NCBI RefSeq assembly: GCF_000382385.1
Contig: NZ_KB908326.1
Location: 1 to 64,000 of the forward strand
Source of the DNA: Segatella maculosa DSM 19339 = JCM 15638
GTDB taxonomy: Bacteria; Bacteroidota; Bacteroidia; Bacteroidales; Bacteroidaceae
Direction of reading: 5' to 3'
Length of the DNA stretch: 64,000 bases
This document shows positions 1-8,934 of the stretch, one piece after another (the first letter of the stretch is position 1; each line of letters opens with the position of its first letter). The notes beneath the pieces are model-generated. The model saw only the letters and a program-made list of their open reading frames with translations, had not been told where the DNA came from and made no database searches. A program made the position numbers and the translations under genes.

Positions 1-169
1 GAAAGAGAATCATGATGAGCATGATTTCAGCCTTTGACATCGTGGAATCACGGTGATATGGGCTCTTATTGGTTGGTTTTAGCGTGTATTTTGCCATCAT
101 TGCGTCATAAAACTTGCAGAAGTCGTCTGCCATACAAAATATTTCCGTAACTTTGTCCTCGGTGATCAT
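1..169 (-). CDS. IS982-family transposase, N-terminal 56 residues (cut by window edge)
   Basis: Reading leftward from the ATG at 167-169, the frame is open to the window edge. The peptide begins MITEDKVTEIFCMADDFCKF and continues with SPYHRDSTMSKAEIMLIMILF-like sequence. This is the characteristic N-terminus of Bacteroidetes IS982 transposases (DDE type, cut-and-paste). The catalytic residues lie beyond the window, so whether the copy is intact cannot be told. It sits about 310 bp downstream of the end of the hybrid sensor gene, separated from it by a dispersed repeat. The family call rests on my recognition of the N-terminal sequence. Confidence 0.75.
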   Translation of the reverse strand, partial: MITEDKVTEIFCMADDFCKFYDAMMAKYTLKPTNKSPYHRDSTMSKAEIMLIMILF

Positions 170-275
170 AGCGATTTTTGTTTGTATTTCTTTGTAAATC
201 AGTACTATAAAGTTACAACAAATTTCGCTAATCACCAAATTTACAGACACTTATAATTCATCGAACTCACGTTAT
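1..275 (-). mobile_element. IS982-family insertion sequence, 5' end only
   Basis: Holds the 5' part of an IS982-type transposase gene (1-169, leftward) and about 100 bp of AT-rich leader. The outer end is not certain. The stretch 249-275, read leftward, looks like an IS terminal region, but the partner inverted repeat lies outside the window, so the boundary near 275 is an inference. Confidence 0.6.
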
Positions 276-304
276 GTTAAAAAATGATTTGCATGCTTTG
301 AGGT

Positions 305-399
305 ATGTAGGGACGCACGGCTCGTGCGTCCGCCCAAGGAGAATGAAACACAAATGCACGATTGTTAGAGCGGACGCACAGACCCGTGCGTCCCTACAT
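305..399. repeat. GGACGCAC hairpin repeat (composite family A), copy 1
   Basis: An inverted pair of about 16 bp, ATGTAGGGACGCACGG at 305-320 and its complement at 384-399, encloses a 63-bp spacer. The left arm continues into a second small hairpin (GGACGCACGGCTCGTGCGTCC-type). The same element recurs at 5421-5514, 15791-15884, 46619-46757 and in a tandem group at 58874-59142. To its right, 405-455 carries a module (in reverse orientation) that also precedes copies at 46570 and 58738. Together with the IS leader this explains the non-coding stretch 170-485. Confidence 0.85.
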
Positions 400-485
400 G
401 CCGTGCAACAATCAACTTGTTCGCCTGTTTACGCGCTTACCGTCAACTAAAACGCATGCGAACACCCAAGTGGATTTGAACCTAT

Positions 486-3400
486 CTATGGCGTTTTGTA
501 CGTACCATCCGCCGTCGTCGGCTCCTTTTTGTATTTACTTGGCGGTACACCATAATGTTTTTTGAAAGCCGTACTGAAGTAGTTGGCATCTGAAAGTCCT
601 ATTTTTACGGCCACATCTTGTATCGTCTCGCCCCTTTGCAGCAGTTCGGCGGCCTTTTGCATGCGCAGAATCGTGATGAAGTCTCCGGGTGATTTCCCGG
701 TCAGGGCCTTGAGTTTCTCATACAACACGGTGCGGCTCACGGCGATTTCCCGGCAAAGGGAGGTGATATTGAAGTCGGTTTCGTGCATGTTTTCCATGAT
801 GTATGCCATGCAACGGTCAAGGAATTGGCGGTCGATTTCGTTCAGTTCGGGGTAGCTTTCCACGTTTTCAGTCCGTGAGGCGGTAGCCGTTCCATGCTCC
901 AATCGGTACTGTTGCACGATATGCTCGCGCAGTTGCCGCTGACTGTTCATTCTGTTGCGCACCTTGGCTTTGAGCATTTCCGAGTCAAACGGCTTCGGAA
1001 TGTAGTCATCGGCCCCGCTGTCGAGTCCTTTCATGGCGTCTTCGCGCCCTGCTTTGGCCGTAAGCAGGACGACAGGAATATGCGATGTCGCCACAGAAGT
1101 CTTGATTTTGCGACATAATATGTCGCCTTGTATCCCCGGCATCATCACATCACTGATGATAAAGTCAACCATGTGCTGTTCCAAATAAGCGAGGGCGCTG
1201 TCTCCTTCAGGCATGTCAATGACCTGATAGTCGGCTTCGAAGATACGATGCAGGTAGAAACGCAGCGCATCATTATCCTCAATGATCATCAACCGCTTTC
1301 GGTTCGGGTTGCTTTCATGGTCGCACTCGCCTTCAATTGTGGCCGGTTGATGCACGGAAAAGGCCGTTTCCGAGGCGCTGTCTTCATCTTTTTGAGGGTG
1401 AAGGGTAGCCGTTTCAGCGGTCAGTGGCGGCAACAATCGAAGCGACTCCCGGTGCTTGTTCTTCCTTGGAAAGACGATAAAGAAAGTCGTTCCCTTCCCT
1501 TCTGTACTGCTAAATGTGATGTCTCCCTTGTGCATTCGCATGATTTCGCGGGCAAAGGCCAGTCCTATCCCATTGCCACTTTGACCCGTTTCGGCCACGT
1601 TGTCGGCTCTATAGAACAGCGAAAAGAGCTTTTTCTGCGACCGTTGTGGTATACCTATGCCCGTATCGCGCACGGCAATGACGGCCTGATGCTTGCTTTT
1701 GGAGAGCCTGATGATGATTTTCCCACCGCGACGGTTATATTTTACGGCATTGACCACCACATTATATAATACATGGTTTGTTTTTTCGCGGTTCATCCAT
1801 ACCCAAACTTCCTCTTCAGGAACTATCAGTCGCATGCGTATTTCCTTTTCTTCGAACAGCGAGGCACAGCTTCCTGCAATCTCTTTCAGGCAGGATTTCA
1901 GGTCGCAGAGGGCCACTTTCATCTGCTTTCTTCCCGATGTATGGAGGTCCATCTTCTGAAAATCGAGCAGTTCGGTGGTGAAATGATGAAGGTCCCGTGC
2001 GCTGTTTAGGGCCAAAGACAGCAGCTTTTGGTCTTCAAGGGCAAGGCTTTGGCGTTTGTATAAGTCCCTTAGCGGGTTGATAATCAGCGTCACCGGCGTT
2101 CGTATGTCATGGGCGGTGTTGACAAAGAACTGCAATTTGTTCTTGAAATTCTCCCTTTCGAGCCGTCCCATATAGTTGCGCCAAAGGCTGTAGAAGACCA
2201 ATGACGCGAACAGAAGATAGGCCAGCCATGCCCAAAGCGTGGTCCACCAAGGGCGCGAAATGTGTATCATCAGCCGCGCTTCGCCTATCTGTTTGCCGGT
2301 ATTCCGGCTGATGCTGCGCACGTGGAAGACGTAGTTTCCGGGCGGAAGGTTGGTATATCGCACGTCGGTTGCACGCGAAGGAGGAGACCAGTTGCGGTCG
2401 AAATGCTCCATACGGTAGGTATAAAGCATATCGTTCTGATATTGAAAGGAAACCGAGGTGAACGAGATTGTAAAAATGTTTTCATCGTATGCCAATCGGA
2501 TATCCCTATCCCTGAGGAGCATTCGGTTCACTTCTGCGTCACGTCGGCGGTCGTTCCTGCCCGAAGGATGGGTAACGCTGAACCCGTAAATCCGCAAGGG
2601 TGCGCGGTAATGATAGTTACCGAAGTCGACAGGATTGAAGGCAATAGCCCCGTTGTTGCTTCCGTAGAGGAACCTACCGTCGGCTAATTGCGCAAAAGCA
2701 GCAGGCTTATAGTTGGCCACCTGCTCATTGAGCGTACTCAATGAAGCGAACTTTGTAGCGGCATTTCTGCCGTATGGCATGTAGGCAAGGCCGTGATCGG
2801 TGCTCACCCACACCCTGTTTCGCTTGTCAACGGCCACGGTGTAGACATCGTTCGAGGGCAGTCCGTCGGCCGTCGTATAGACCTTGGCATGCTTCGTCTG
2901 CAGGTTCAGACACACAAGTCCGCCACCATCCGTGGCCAACCACAAGCTTTTGCCCATCGGAAAAATGAAGTTGATGTAGCTATTGCTCCTCACTCCGTAG
3001 CGTTTGGGATAGTCGAAGTGCCTTTGAAGTCCGTTTCCTTGCACGTCAATCGTGTAGAATCCATTGGCAGTGGCAAAGGCCAAGGTGTGCTTATCCGCCT
3101 CCGTGATATGGTGAACGAAGTCTACCGGATAGCTACGCACGGCTTTGTCGCGCGACAATCTGACCAAGGCGCCCTTGTGACCGCCTATCCATAGGTTGCC
3201 CAAACGGTCTCTATAAACAGCGTATATCCTGTTCGTTGTGAGCCGAGAGTTGGCAGTTGTGAGCCTTTTCAGCAGGTTTCCACCGCCATCTATCTGCCAT
3301 AATCCGAAGCCATAGCTGCCGGCCCACACGTCATTTTGGGTTCCCCTGCACAGCGTCAGGAACACTTTCCCGGGATAAAGATGCTGCCATGTGCCTGCAA

Positions 3401-4520
3401 CGGAACGGATACTGATGCCGTCGTCGGTAGCAAACCAAAGGTTACCCCGCCCATCTTCGAGTACGGCATTCACATGATTGTTGACAAGACTCTGCCCGTT
3501 GCCCGACTCATGCTGCACGGTTTGATAGCGTGCCCGCAGGAGATTGCACACCGTTACGCCCTCTGTGTATTTCCCAATCCATATATTTCCGTTGCCATCG
3601 CCCAGCACATCGTAGATATCATTCGACATCAAGCGCGTGTCGGCACTGCCTTCCGTGCTCAACAGCTTCCATGCTGCGGTGCCGTTTCGCCGTGCCGCAT
3701 AGACACCTTCGCCGTCTATGCCGAGCAACAACGTTTGTTTGTCATAGCCCGATATGCTTCTGCAGGTCTTATCGGGCAGGGTTTCGAGACTCAATGCAGC
3801 AACGCGTCGCCCTTTCCGACGGTCATAAAGCAACACACCTTGATGCTTTGTGCCGGCCCAGAGCAGCCCCGTCTGTCGGTCGAGAAAGACCGTTTGCACG
3901 TTGACGCCGCTGAAAATCCACCCTCCGCCACGCTTTCCTGTCTTGGGCAAACGGTACAATCCCTCGTCCGTGGCCATGTAGATGAAGGCAGAATCAAGGG
4001 CAATGTCGGCGGTTTTTGCATGATGTATGCGGCTGATATGCTTCCAACCGGCACCGATTTTATAGACACCTTCCAACGTACAAGCGTAAGCCTGCGTCCC
4101 GTCCACAGTCAAACTGTAGAGATAGATGGGCCGCCGCAGCCGCTTTCCCAAGTCGGCCAGCAGGCGAAAACGGTCGGCATAGGGGTCGAAACGGAAGATT
4201 TTCCCGGCATTGGTATAGGCCGTCACGCCGCTTTCTGCCGGTTTACAGAGCCTGATCTTATGGCCCATGTCGTCTTCAATCACCCCGGTTCCGAACAAGC
4301 GGTAGTTGCGTATGCGCGTTCCATCGTAGCAATCGACACCCGATTTGGTAGCTATCCACATGCGTCCCCAGCTATCACGGCACAGTGAAAACACTCTGTC
4401 GCTGCTCAATCCGCGGTCGGAAGAGAGCTGATAGCAGCGGAACATGTCGCTCCGGAGCGTGGGTCGGGCCCCCGAAACGAGTGAACATGACAAGAGAAAA
4501 CACAGCAAGTATTTTTTCAT
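486..4520 (-). CDS. Hybrid two-component system regulator (HTCS), sensor kinase fused to AraC-type regulator
   Basis: One-protein sensor and transcription factor of 1344 residues that binds a glycan breakdown product in the periplasm and activates the adjacent PUL. Visible in order: signal peptide (MKKYLLCFLLSCSLVSGARP), beta-propeller Reg_prop repeats to about residue 660, a Y_Y_Y domain (about 665-745), a membrane segment (about 755-780), HisKA with TAHDIRTP (His about 807), HATPase (DTGIGIP, GNGIGLA), a receiver domain with IISDVMMPG (phospho-Asp about 1123) and a C-terminal AraC helix-turn-helix. The frame is open 40 codons further to 4640, but 4520 is chosen because it starts a signal peptide and a promoter -7 box lies at 4541-4548, between the two possible starts. 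The gene is divergent from the SusC gene at 5761, so it most likely controls that operon. It is the only such regulator in the window. Confidence 0.93.
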   Translation of the reverse strand: MKKYLLCFLLSCSLVSGARPTLRSDMFRCYQLSSDRGLSSDRVFSLCRDSWGRMWIATKSGVDCYDGTRIRNYRLFGTGVIEDDMGHKIRLCKPAESGVTAYTNAGKIFRFDPYADRFRLLADLGKRLRRPIYLYSLTVDGTQAYACTLEGVYKIGAGWKHISRIHHAKTADIALDSAFIYMATDEGLYRLPKTGKRGGGWIFSGVNVQTVFLDRQTGLLWAGTKHQGVLLYDRRKGRRVAALSLETLPDKTCRSISGYDKQTLLLGIDGEGVYAARRNGTAAWKLLSTEGSADTRLMSNDIYDVLGDGNGNIWIGKYTEGVTVCNLLRARYQTVQHESGNGQSLVNNHVNAVLEDGRGNLWFATDDGISIRSVAGTWQHLYPGKVFLTLCRGTQNDVWAGSYGFGLWQIDGGGNLLKRLTTANSRLTTNRIYAVYRDRLGNLWIGGHKGALVRLSRDKAVRSYPVDFVHHITEADKHTLAFATANGFYTIDVQGNGLQRHFDYPKRYGVRSNSYINFIFPMGKSLWLATDGGGLVCLNLQTKHAKVYTTADGLPSNDVYTVAVDKRNRVWVSTDHGLAYMPYGRNAATKFASLSTLNEQVANYKPAAFAQLADGRFLYGSNNGAIAFNPVDFGNYHYRAPLRIYGFSVTHPSGRNDRRRDAEVNRMLLRDRDIRLAYDENIFTISFTSVSFQYQNDMLYTYRMEHFDRNWSPPSRATDVRYTNLPPGNYVFHVRSISRNTGKQIGEARLMIHISRPWWTTLWAWLAYLLFASLVFYSLWRNYMGRLERENFKNKLQFFVNTAHDIRTPVTLIINPLRDLYKRQSLALEDQKLLSLALNSARDLHHFTTELLDFQKMDLHTSGRKQMKVALCDLKSCLKEIAGSCASLFEEKEIRMRLIVPEEEVWVWMNREKTNHVLYNVVVNAVKYNRRGGKIIIRLSKSKHQAVIAVRDTGIGIPQRSQKKLFSLFYRADNVAETGQSGNGIGLAFAREIMRMHKGDITFSSTEGKGTTFFIVFPRKNKHRESLRLLPPLTAETATLHPQKDEDSASETAFSVHQPATIEGECDHESNPNRKRLMIIEDNDALRFYLHRIFEADYQVIDMPEGDSALAYLEQHMVDFIISDVMMPGIQGDILCRKIKTSVATSHIPVVLLTAKAGREDAMKGLDSGADDYIPKPFDSEMLKAKVRNRMNSQRQLREHIVQQYRLEHGTATASRTENVESYPELNEIDRQFLDRCMAYIMENMHETDFNITSLCREIAVSRTVLYEKLKALTGKSPGDFITILRMQKAAELLQRGETIQDVAVKIGLSDANYFSTAFKKHYGVPPSKYKKEPTTADGTYKTP

Positions 4521-4540
4521 TGTATTGAAACTGGTTGTCA

Positions 4541-4548
4541 CAAAATTA
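4541..4548 (-). promoter_or_regulatory. Promoter -7 box of the HTCS gene
   Basis: CAAAATTA on the plus strand reads TAATTTTG leftward, matching the Bacteroidetes -7 consensus TAnnTTTG, 21 bp upstream of the ATG at 4520. A TTTG-type -33 candidate lies at 4571-4574 with a slightly long 22-bp spacer. Confidence 0.5.
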
Positions 4549-4874
4549 CGCTTTTTTTCGCAACTGCAGGCAAAAAGGAGGACTAAAAGTGGGGTTATGA
4601 TGGAAAAGATGGGGCAGGAAAGGGGCCAAAGGAATGTCAATGAGAGATACTTGCTGTTGGTTTTTGACGAAAGACAAGGGAGGTAAAGACCAACATGCGC
4701 TAATAAGAACTACTTGCCTGTTGTTTTTTTTGACTTACTCGATAAACCATAAGGGCGAACAAGAGCGTTTTGAGGAGCAAACCCCATCGGAATTTCGTTG
4801 TTTATCCTCTCTTTATGTTCTGCATTCCCAATACGTATATAGCAAAACGCATCGCGGTTTCGTTGTTTATAGGG

Positions 4875-4901
4875 CAGGGTTGACGTTGCACGTCAACCCT
4901 G
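4875..4901. repeat. Perfect 12-bp hairpin in the intergenic region
   Basis: CAGGGTTGACGT (4875-4886) and its exact complement (4890-4901) are separated by a 3-base loop. It lies in the 1.2-kb gap between the HTCS gene and the SusC gene, far from either start. No T-run follows on either strand, so it is not a clear terminator. It may be another dispersed hairpin repeat. Confidence 0.6.
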
Positions 4902-4977
4902 TCACCGAGCAACGAGCAAGAAGCTAATGCCAAGGGCGTTGCGTTTTCTTCCAATGAAAGGTTTTCCTAATTCCCAA

Positions 4978-5179
4978 TGAAAGGTTTCTTATCGCCTAAC
5001 CGCAAGCATCTTCCATTTTATTCAAATCAGATGGAATGGAGATGAAAGGTTTTTTATCGCCTAACCGCAAGCGGTATATAAAAAACACCAGAGAATATAT
5101 AAAAGAAAGTGAACCCTATTGATTTATAAAACATTTTTGGTATTCTACGATTTTCATCAATATACCGCTTGCGGTTAGG
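4978..5179. repeat. AACCGCAAGC repeats, including a 120-bp segment with 19-bp inverted ends
   Basis: Direct copies of a ~31-bp sequence (containing GCCTAACCGCAAGC) lie at 4978-5007 and 5042-5072. The second runs into CCTAACCGCAAGCGGTATA (5060-5078), whose perfect 19-bp complement is at 5161-5179. The 82 bp between the inverted arms is very AT-rich and non-coding. The shape resembles a small non-autonomous element, though I see no target duplication. Confidence 0.65.
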
Positions 5180-5204
5180 AGAACAAAATCCAAGGTCTTT
5201 GACA

Positions 5205-5317
5205 TTGGAAATCAACAACTTATATCCTGCGTTCCAATTCCAGCCATTTTACCGCGCAATGTCAGCCATATTACGCGCTAAAAGGGCTGAGATTACCGCG
5301 CAATATGGCTGAGATTG
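5205..5317. repeat. 22-bp-period intergenic repeat (family B), copy 1
   Basis: From 5241 the sequence runs in degenerate 22-bp units of the type CAGCCATTTTACCGCGCAAT, with later units switching to the complementary-looking GGCTGAGATTACCGCGCAAT. The left flank carries AAATCAACAACTTATAT, as other copies do. Copies recur near 17350, 20321, 30723, 46816 and 59187, all between genes. Confidence 0.8.
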
Positions 5318-5339
5318 CAAACCGTTCGAATGCATGCAG

Positions 5340-5420
5340 GGACCTTGACTTTGAATATTGAACTTTGAACTTTGAACTTTATGATTAGCAAAATGATAAG
5401 ATGAACTGTTGACAAGAGGC
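5340..5420. repeat. Heptamer-type TTTGAAC repeat leading into family A
   Basis: Tandem ACTTTGA units (GACCTTGACTTTGAATATTG, then repeated GAACTTT) are followed by TATGATTAGC and a GATAAGATGAA...AAGAGGC stretch that abuts the GGACGCAC element at 5421. The same module precedes the copies at 15791 and 58874. Confidence 0.75.
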
Positions 5421-5514
5421 ATGTAGGGACGCACGGCCCGTGCGTCCGCTCTAACAATCGTGCATTTGTGTTTCATTCTCCTTGAGCGGACGCACAGACC
5501 GTGCGTCCCTACAT
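5421..5514. repeat. GGACGCAC hairpin repeat (family A), copy 2
   Basis: Same inverted-arm element as at 305-399, with the spacer in the opposite orientation. Arms ATGTAGGGACGCACGG and CCGTGCGTCCCTACAT bound the element. Confidence 0.85.
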
Positions 5515-5625
5515 CTTCCAATCAGTTTTATTGTGCAATGAAATACGCTTATTTGTCGGCAAATGGAAAAGCGTTCGCGAATACTTCAAGCATTTTGAGT
5601 CACTTGTTAAATGATTTCTGCATCT

Positions 5626-5662
5626 TTTTCCGATATATTTTAAAGATTTTCCGATAGATTTT
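5626..5662 (+). promoter_or_regulatory. Candidate AraC-type operator: direct repeat spaced two helical turns
   Basis: TTTTCCGATA occurs at 5626-5635 and again at 5647-5656, exactly 21 bp apart, and each copy is followed by a near-identical extension (TATTTT and GATTTT). The pair lies about 100-135 bp upstream of the SusC start at 5761. Direct repeats spaced by two helical turns are the usual layout of AraC-family binding sites, and the divergent HTCS has such a domain. The function is inferred. Confidence 0.5.
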
Positions 5663-5760
5663 CAAGGTCTGTGTCATTGGTTTTTCAGAACTTTGTGGCA
5701 AACATCGGCGTTAAATATACGCGGAATGACAAGACCATACTTAAAAAATAATATCTGCTT

Positions 5761-8700
5761 ATGAAAAAACATTTTTTCCTTTTTCTCATGTTTCTGACTC
5801 TATTCTCGCTATTCGGGAATGGCGTACAGGCCCAGACGCCGACGCAATCCATCAAAGGTCAGGTGACAGATGCTGGCAATGAGCCGATCATCGGGGCCAG
5901 CATCATGGTCAAAGGTGCCAACAACGGGACGATAACCAATGCGGAAGGACGTTTCAGTATCAATGCAGCTCCGGGCGCAGTGCTTGTAGTGAGCTACATC
6001 GGATACGTCACACAGGAAGTGAAAACAGCTGGAAACAAGCCGTTAAAGATTACGTTGACGGAAGATACCAAGCGGTTGGGCGAGGTTGTCGTTACTGCTT
6101 TAGGCATCAAGCGCGACCGTAAAGCGTTGGGATATTCGTTAGGCGAAATCAACGGACGCGAACTTCAGAAGGCAAAAGAGCCGAATGTCATCAACTCGTT
6201 GGCCGGAAAAGTGGCCGGACTCACCGTCAGTCAGACGGCAACCGGGCCATCTGGTTCTACAAGAGTAATCCTTCGAGGCAGCACGGAGCTTACGGGTAAC
6301 AACCAACCACTATATGTCATCGACGGTGTTCCCATGGATAACACCAACTTCGACAGCTCCGATCAGTGGGGAGGTTACGACCTTGGCGACGGAATCTCAA
6401 GTATCAACCCCGACGATATTGAGAACATTTCGGTGCTGAAAGGGCCGGCTGCCTCGGCTTTATACGGCAGTAGGGCTTCTCACGGCGTTATTCTCATCAC
6501 GACAAAGCGGGCAGATACGAAGAAAGACTTCTCGGTTGAACTGAACAGTACGACCACTTTTGAGACGCAACTCACGAAATGGAACGACGTACAATACAAG
6601 TTCGGACAAGGTTCCGACGGCCGCATCACGATGACAGACGACCGTTTCTCGTCTAACAGGAACTGGGGACCGCGCCTTGATCCGGGCCTTTATCTGACCT
6701 ATTTTGACGGTGTGGCGCGTCCGTATGTCGCTGTCAAGAACAACATCGACGGCTTTTTCCGTACGGGAATCAACACGTCCAACTCGCTCATCGTCAACAA
6801 GAAGACGGGCAAAACGGGCTTGCGTGTGACCTATACCGACATGAGAGACCGGGATCTTCTGCCCAAAACGCACATGGCACGCAACACATTGAACCTCAGA
6901 ACCAATACAAATATCACGAAATATGTCGACTTAGACTTCAAAGTTACTTACACTCGAGAGCGTGTAACGAACCGTCCTGCGGTGGCCGATCACCGTGCCA
7001 ATGTGGCAAAGAACCTGATGACGCTCTCCACGACCTTTGACCAAGCGTGGCTCAAACATAACTATGAGGACGCCAAAGGGGAGTATTACAATTGGAACAA
7101 CGGCGATGTTTACAACATCAATCCCTATTGGGTGCTCCATAAGATGACGAACGAGTCGAAGAAAGACAACTATAAAGGGTCGGCAATCCTCAGGTATCGC
7201 CCCCTGAAACAGCTGACCTTGCAGGCCACGCTCGGCACGGATATCAACTATTTCACCTTTGAAGAGTTTGCTTATCCCACGTCTCCAGGGCGTGAACGCG
7301 GCTGGTTCGAGCGCAAGAATTATCAGAACCGGATGCATACGGCAGAGCTTTTGGCCATCTATAAAGACAAATATAAGAAGTGGGATTATGGTGCTACGCT
7401 CGGAGGAAACATCTATAAGGTGGACAATGAGACCCATATCGTGACCGCACAAAACATGATTATGCGTAGCACAAAGGCCCTTCAAAGCTTCACAGAAAAG
7501 GTAAATAAGGAGGATACTTACCGCAAACAAATCAACTCTCTCTATGGAAGTGTCAATCTGGCTTACGATAATTTCGCGTTCTTAGACATGACATTGCGGG
7601 GCGATTGTTCGTCAACGCTTCCGGTAAATAACAATGTTTATTGGTATCCTTCGGCCTCGGGAAGCTTCTTATTCTCGGAGTTTTTCCACATAAACAAGGC
7701 CATATTGCCCTACGGAAAGGTAAGAGCTTCGTGGGCAAAAGTGGGAAATGACACCAATCCTTACATGCTGAAGAACATCTATGAGATGGCTCCTAACAGC
7801 TTCGGAAGCTTTCCTATGGCTTCCATCTCGGGTGATGTGATACCCAATAGAGACCTGAAACCAACCATGACCAACTCTATGGAGCTGGGATTTGAACTGA
7901 AGTTCCTCAACAACCGAATAGGAATTGACTTCACATATTACAACCAACACAGCCGAGATCAAATCCTTCGAATGAACACTTCGTATGGTTCAGGCTACCG
8001 ATACCAGCTGATCAATGCCGGAGATATTGAGAACCGAGGCATCGAACTTGTGCTGAATACGCGGCCAATAGTGCTGAAAGACTTCAGTTGGGACCTGAAT
8101 ATTAACTTCGCAAAGAACGCAAATAAGGTGAAAAGATTGGCCAATGGGATTGATGAATTCGAGCTGGCTTCGGCCCGATGGCTTGGTGTGAAGGTCGTTG
8201 CAAAGGTGGGCGAGAACTACGGTTGCATCATGGGAAAGGACTTCCTACGCAATGAAAACGGCGATATCATCATCGATGGGACGACGGGATTGCCCAAAAT
8301 GACCGACGACCTCAAGGTCTTAGGCAACGCAACGTGGGACTGGACGGGCGGATTGACAACCAACTTCCGTTACAAGAACATCTCTCTTGGGGCCATTTTT
8401 GACGTGAAAGTGGGAGCAGACCTCTATTCCATGTCGGCCCGTTCGGCCTACAGCACAGGTAAACACAAGGAAACACTCGAGGGAAGAGAGGGCTGGTATC
8501 GATCGGAAGAGAAGCGATTGGCTGCCGGAGTGGCCCCCAAGAAGTGGAAACCAACAGGAGGATACATCGCCAAGGGCGTGATCAAGCAGGCCGATGGCAC
8601 CTATAAACCGAATGACATCTACGTCAATCCGCAGGAATATTGGTCGTATGTGACCACGCAAACGGCCCGTCCATTCATCTATGATAACTCATATGTCAAG

Positions 8701-8925
8701 CTGAGGGAGCTGACCTTGTCGTACGCTTTCCCCAAGCAAATGTTGGGAAAGGTGGTCAATTCGCTCTCGATTTCATTCGTTGCGCGTAACCTTTTCAATA
8801 TTTATAAGAACGTTCCCAACATCGATCCCGACTCCAACTACAACAACGGGACCGGCATGGGCCTTGAATTCGGTTCGCTTCCTTCAAGAAGAAGTTTCGG
8901 ATTGAACGTAAATCTCAAATTCTAA
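5761..8925 (+). CDS. SusC/RagA-family TonB-dependent transporter (first PUL)
   Basis: Outer-membrane TonB-dependent porin of 1054 residues that imports oligosaccharides together with the SusD-like protein encoded just downstream. Visible: a signal peptide ending near residue 25 (GNGVQAQ), a carboxypeptidase-regulatory-like domain (about 30-115; GQVTDAGNEPIIGASIMVKG), the plug domain (LYVIDGVPMDNTNF; LKGPAASALYGSRASHGVILITTKR), then the long barrel ending in SFGLNVNLKF with a terminal aromatic residue typical of outer-membrane proteins. Full length for the family. First gene of an operon with SusD (9-bp gap), a small lipoprotein, GH5 and GH3, so the substrate is probably a beta-glucan; this is inferred from the enzymes. 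Confidence 0.95.
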   Translation: MKKHFFLFLMFLTLFSLFGNGVQAQTPTQSIKGQVTDAGNEPIIGASIMVKGANNGTITNAEGRFSINAAPGAVLVVSYIGYVTQEVKTAGNKPLKITLTEDTKRLGEVVVTALGIKRDRKALGYSLGEINGRELQKAKEPNVINSLAGKVAGLTVSQTATGPSGSTRVILRGSTELTGNNQPLYVIDGVPMDNTNFDSSDQWGGYDLGDGISSINPDDIENISVLKGPAASALYGSRASHGVILITTKRADTKKDFSVELNSTTTFETQLTKWNDVQYKFGQGSDGRITMTDDRFSSNRNWGPRLDPGLYLTYFDGVARPYVAVKNNIDGFFRTGINTSNSLIVNKKTGKTGLRVTYTDMRDRDLLPKTHMARNTLNLRTNTNITKYVDLDFKVTYTRERVTNRPAVADHRANVAKNLMTLSTTFDQAWLKHNYEDAKGEYYNWNNGDVYNINPYWVLHKMTNESKKDNYKGSAILRYRPLKQLTLQATLGTDINYFTFEEFAYPTSPGRERGWFERKNYQNRMHTAELLAIYKDKYKKWDYGATLGGNIYKVDNETHIVTAQNMIMRSTKALQSFTEKVNKEDTYRKQINSLYGSVNLAYDNFAFLDMTLRGDCSSTLPVNNNVYWYPSASGSFLFSEFFHINKAILPYGKVRASWAKVGNDTNPYMLKNIYEMAPNSFGSFPMASISGDVIPNRDLKPTMTNSMELGFELKFLNNRIGIDFTYYNQHSRDQILRMNTSYGSGYRYQLINAGDIENRGIELVLNTRPIVLKDFSWDLNINFAKNANKVKRLANGIDEFELASARWLGVKVVAKVGENYGCIMGKDFLRNENGDIIIDGTTGLPKMTDDLKVLGNATWDWTGGLTTNFRYKNISLGAIFDVKVGADLYSMSARSAYSTGKHKETLEGREGWYRSEEKRLAAGVAPKKWKPTGGYIAKGVIKQADGTYKPNDIYVNPQEYWSYVTTQTARPFIYDNSYVKLRELTLSYAFPKQMLGKVVNSLSISFVARNLFNIYKNVPNIDPDSNYNNGTGMGLEFGSLPSRRSFGLNVNLKF

Positions 8926-8934
8926 CCAATTGAA

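Noticed and set aside
4521..4640. HTCS start at 4640
   Set aside because: It would add 40 residues ahead of a good signal peptide and place the start upstream of the -7 box at 4541-4548.
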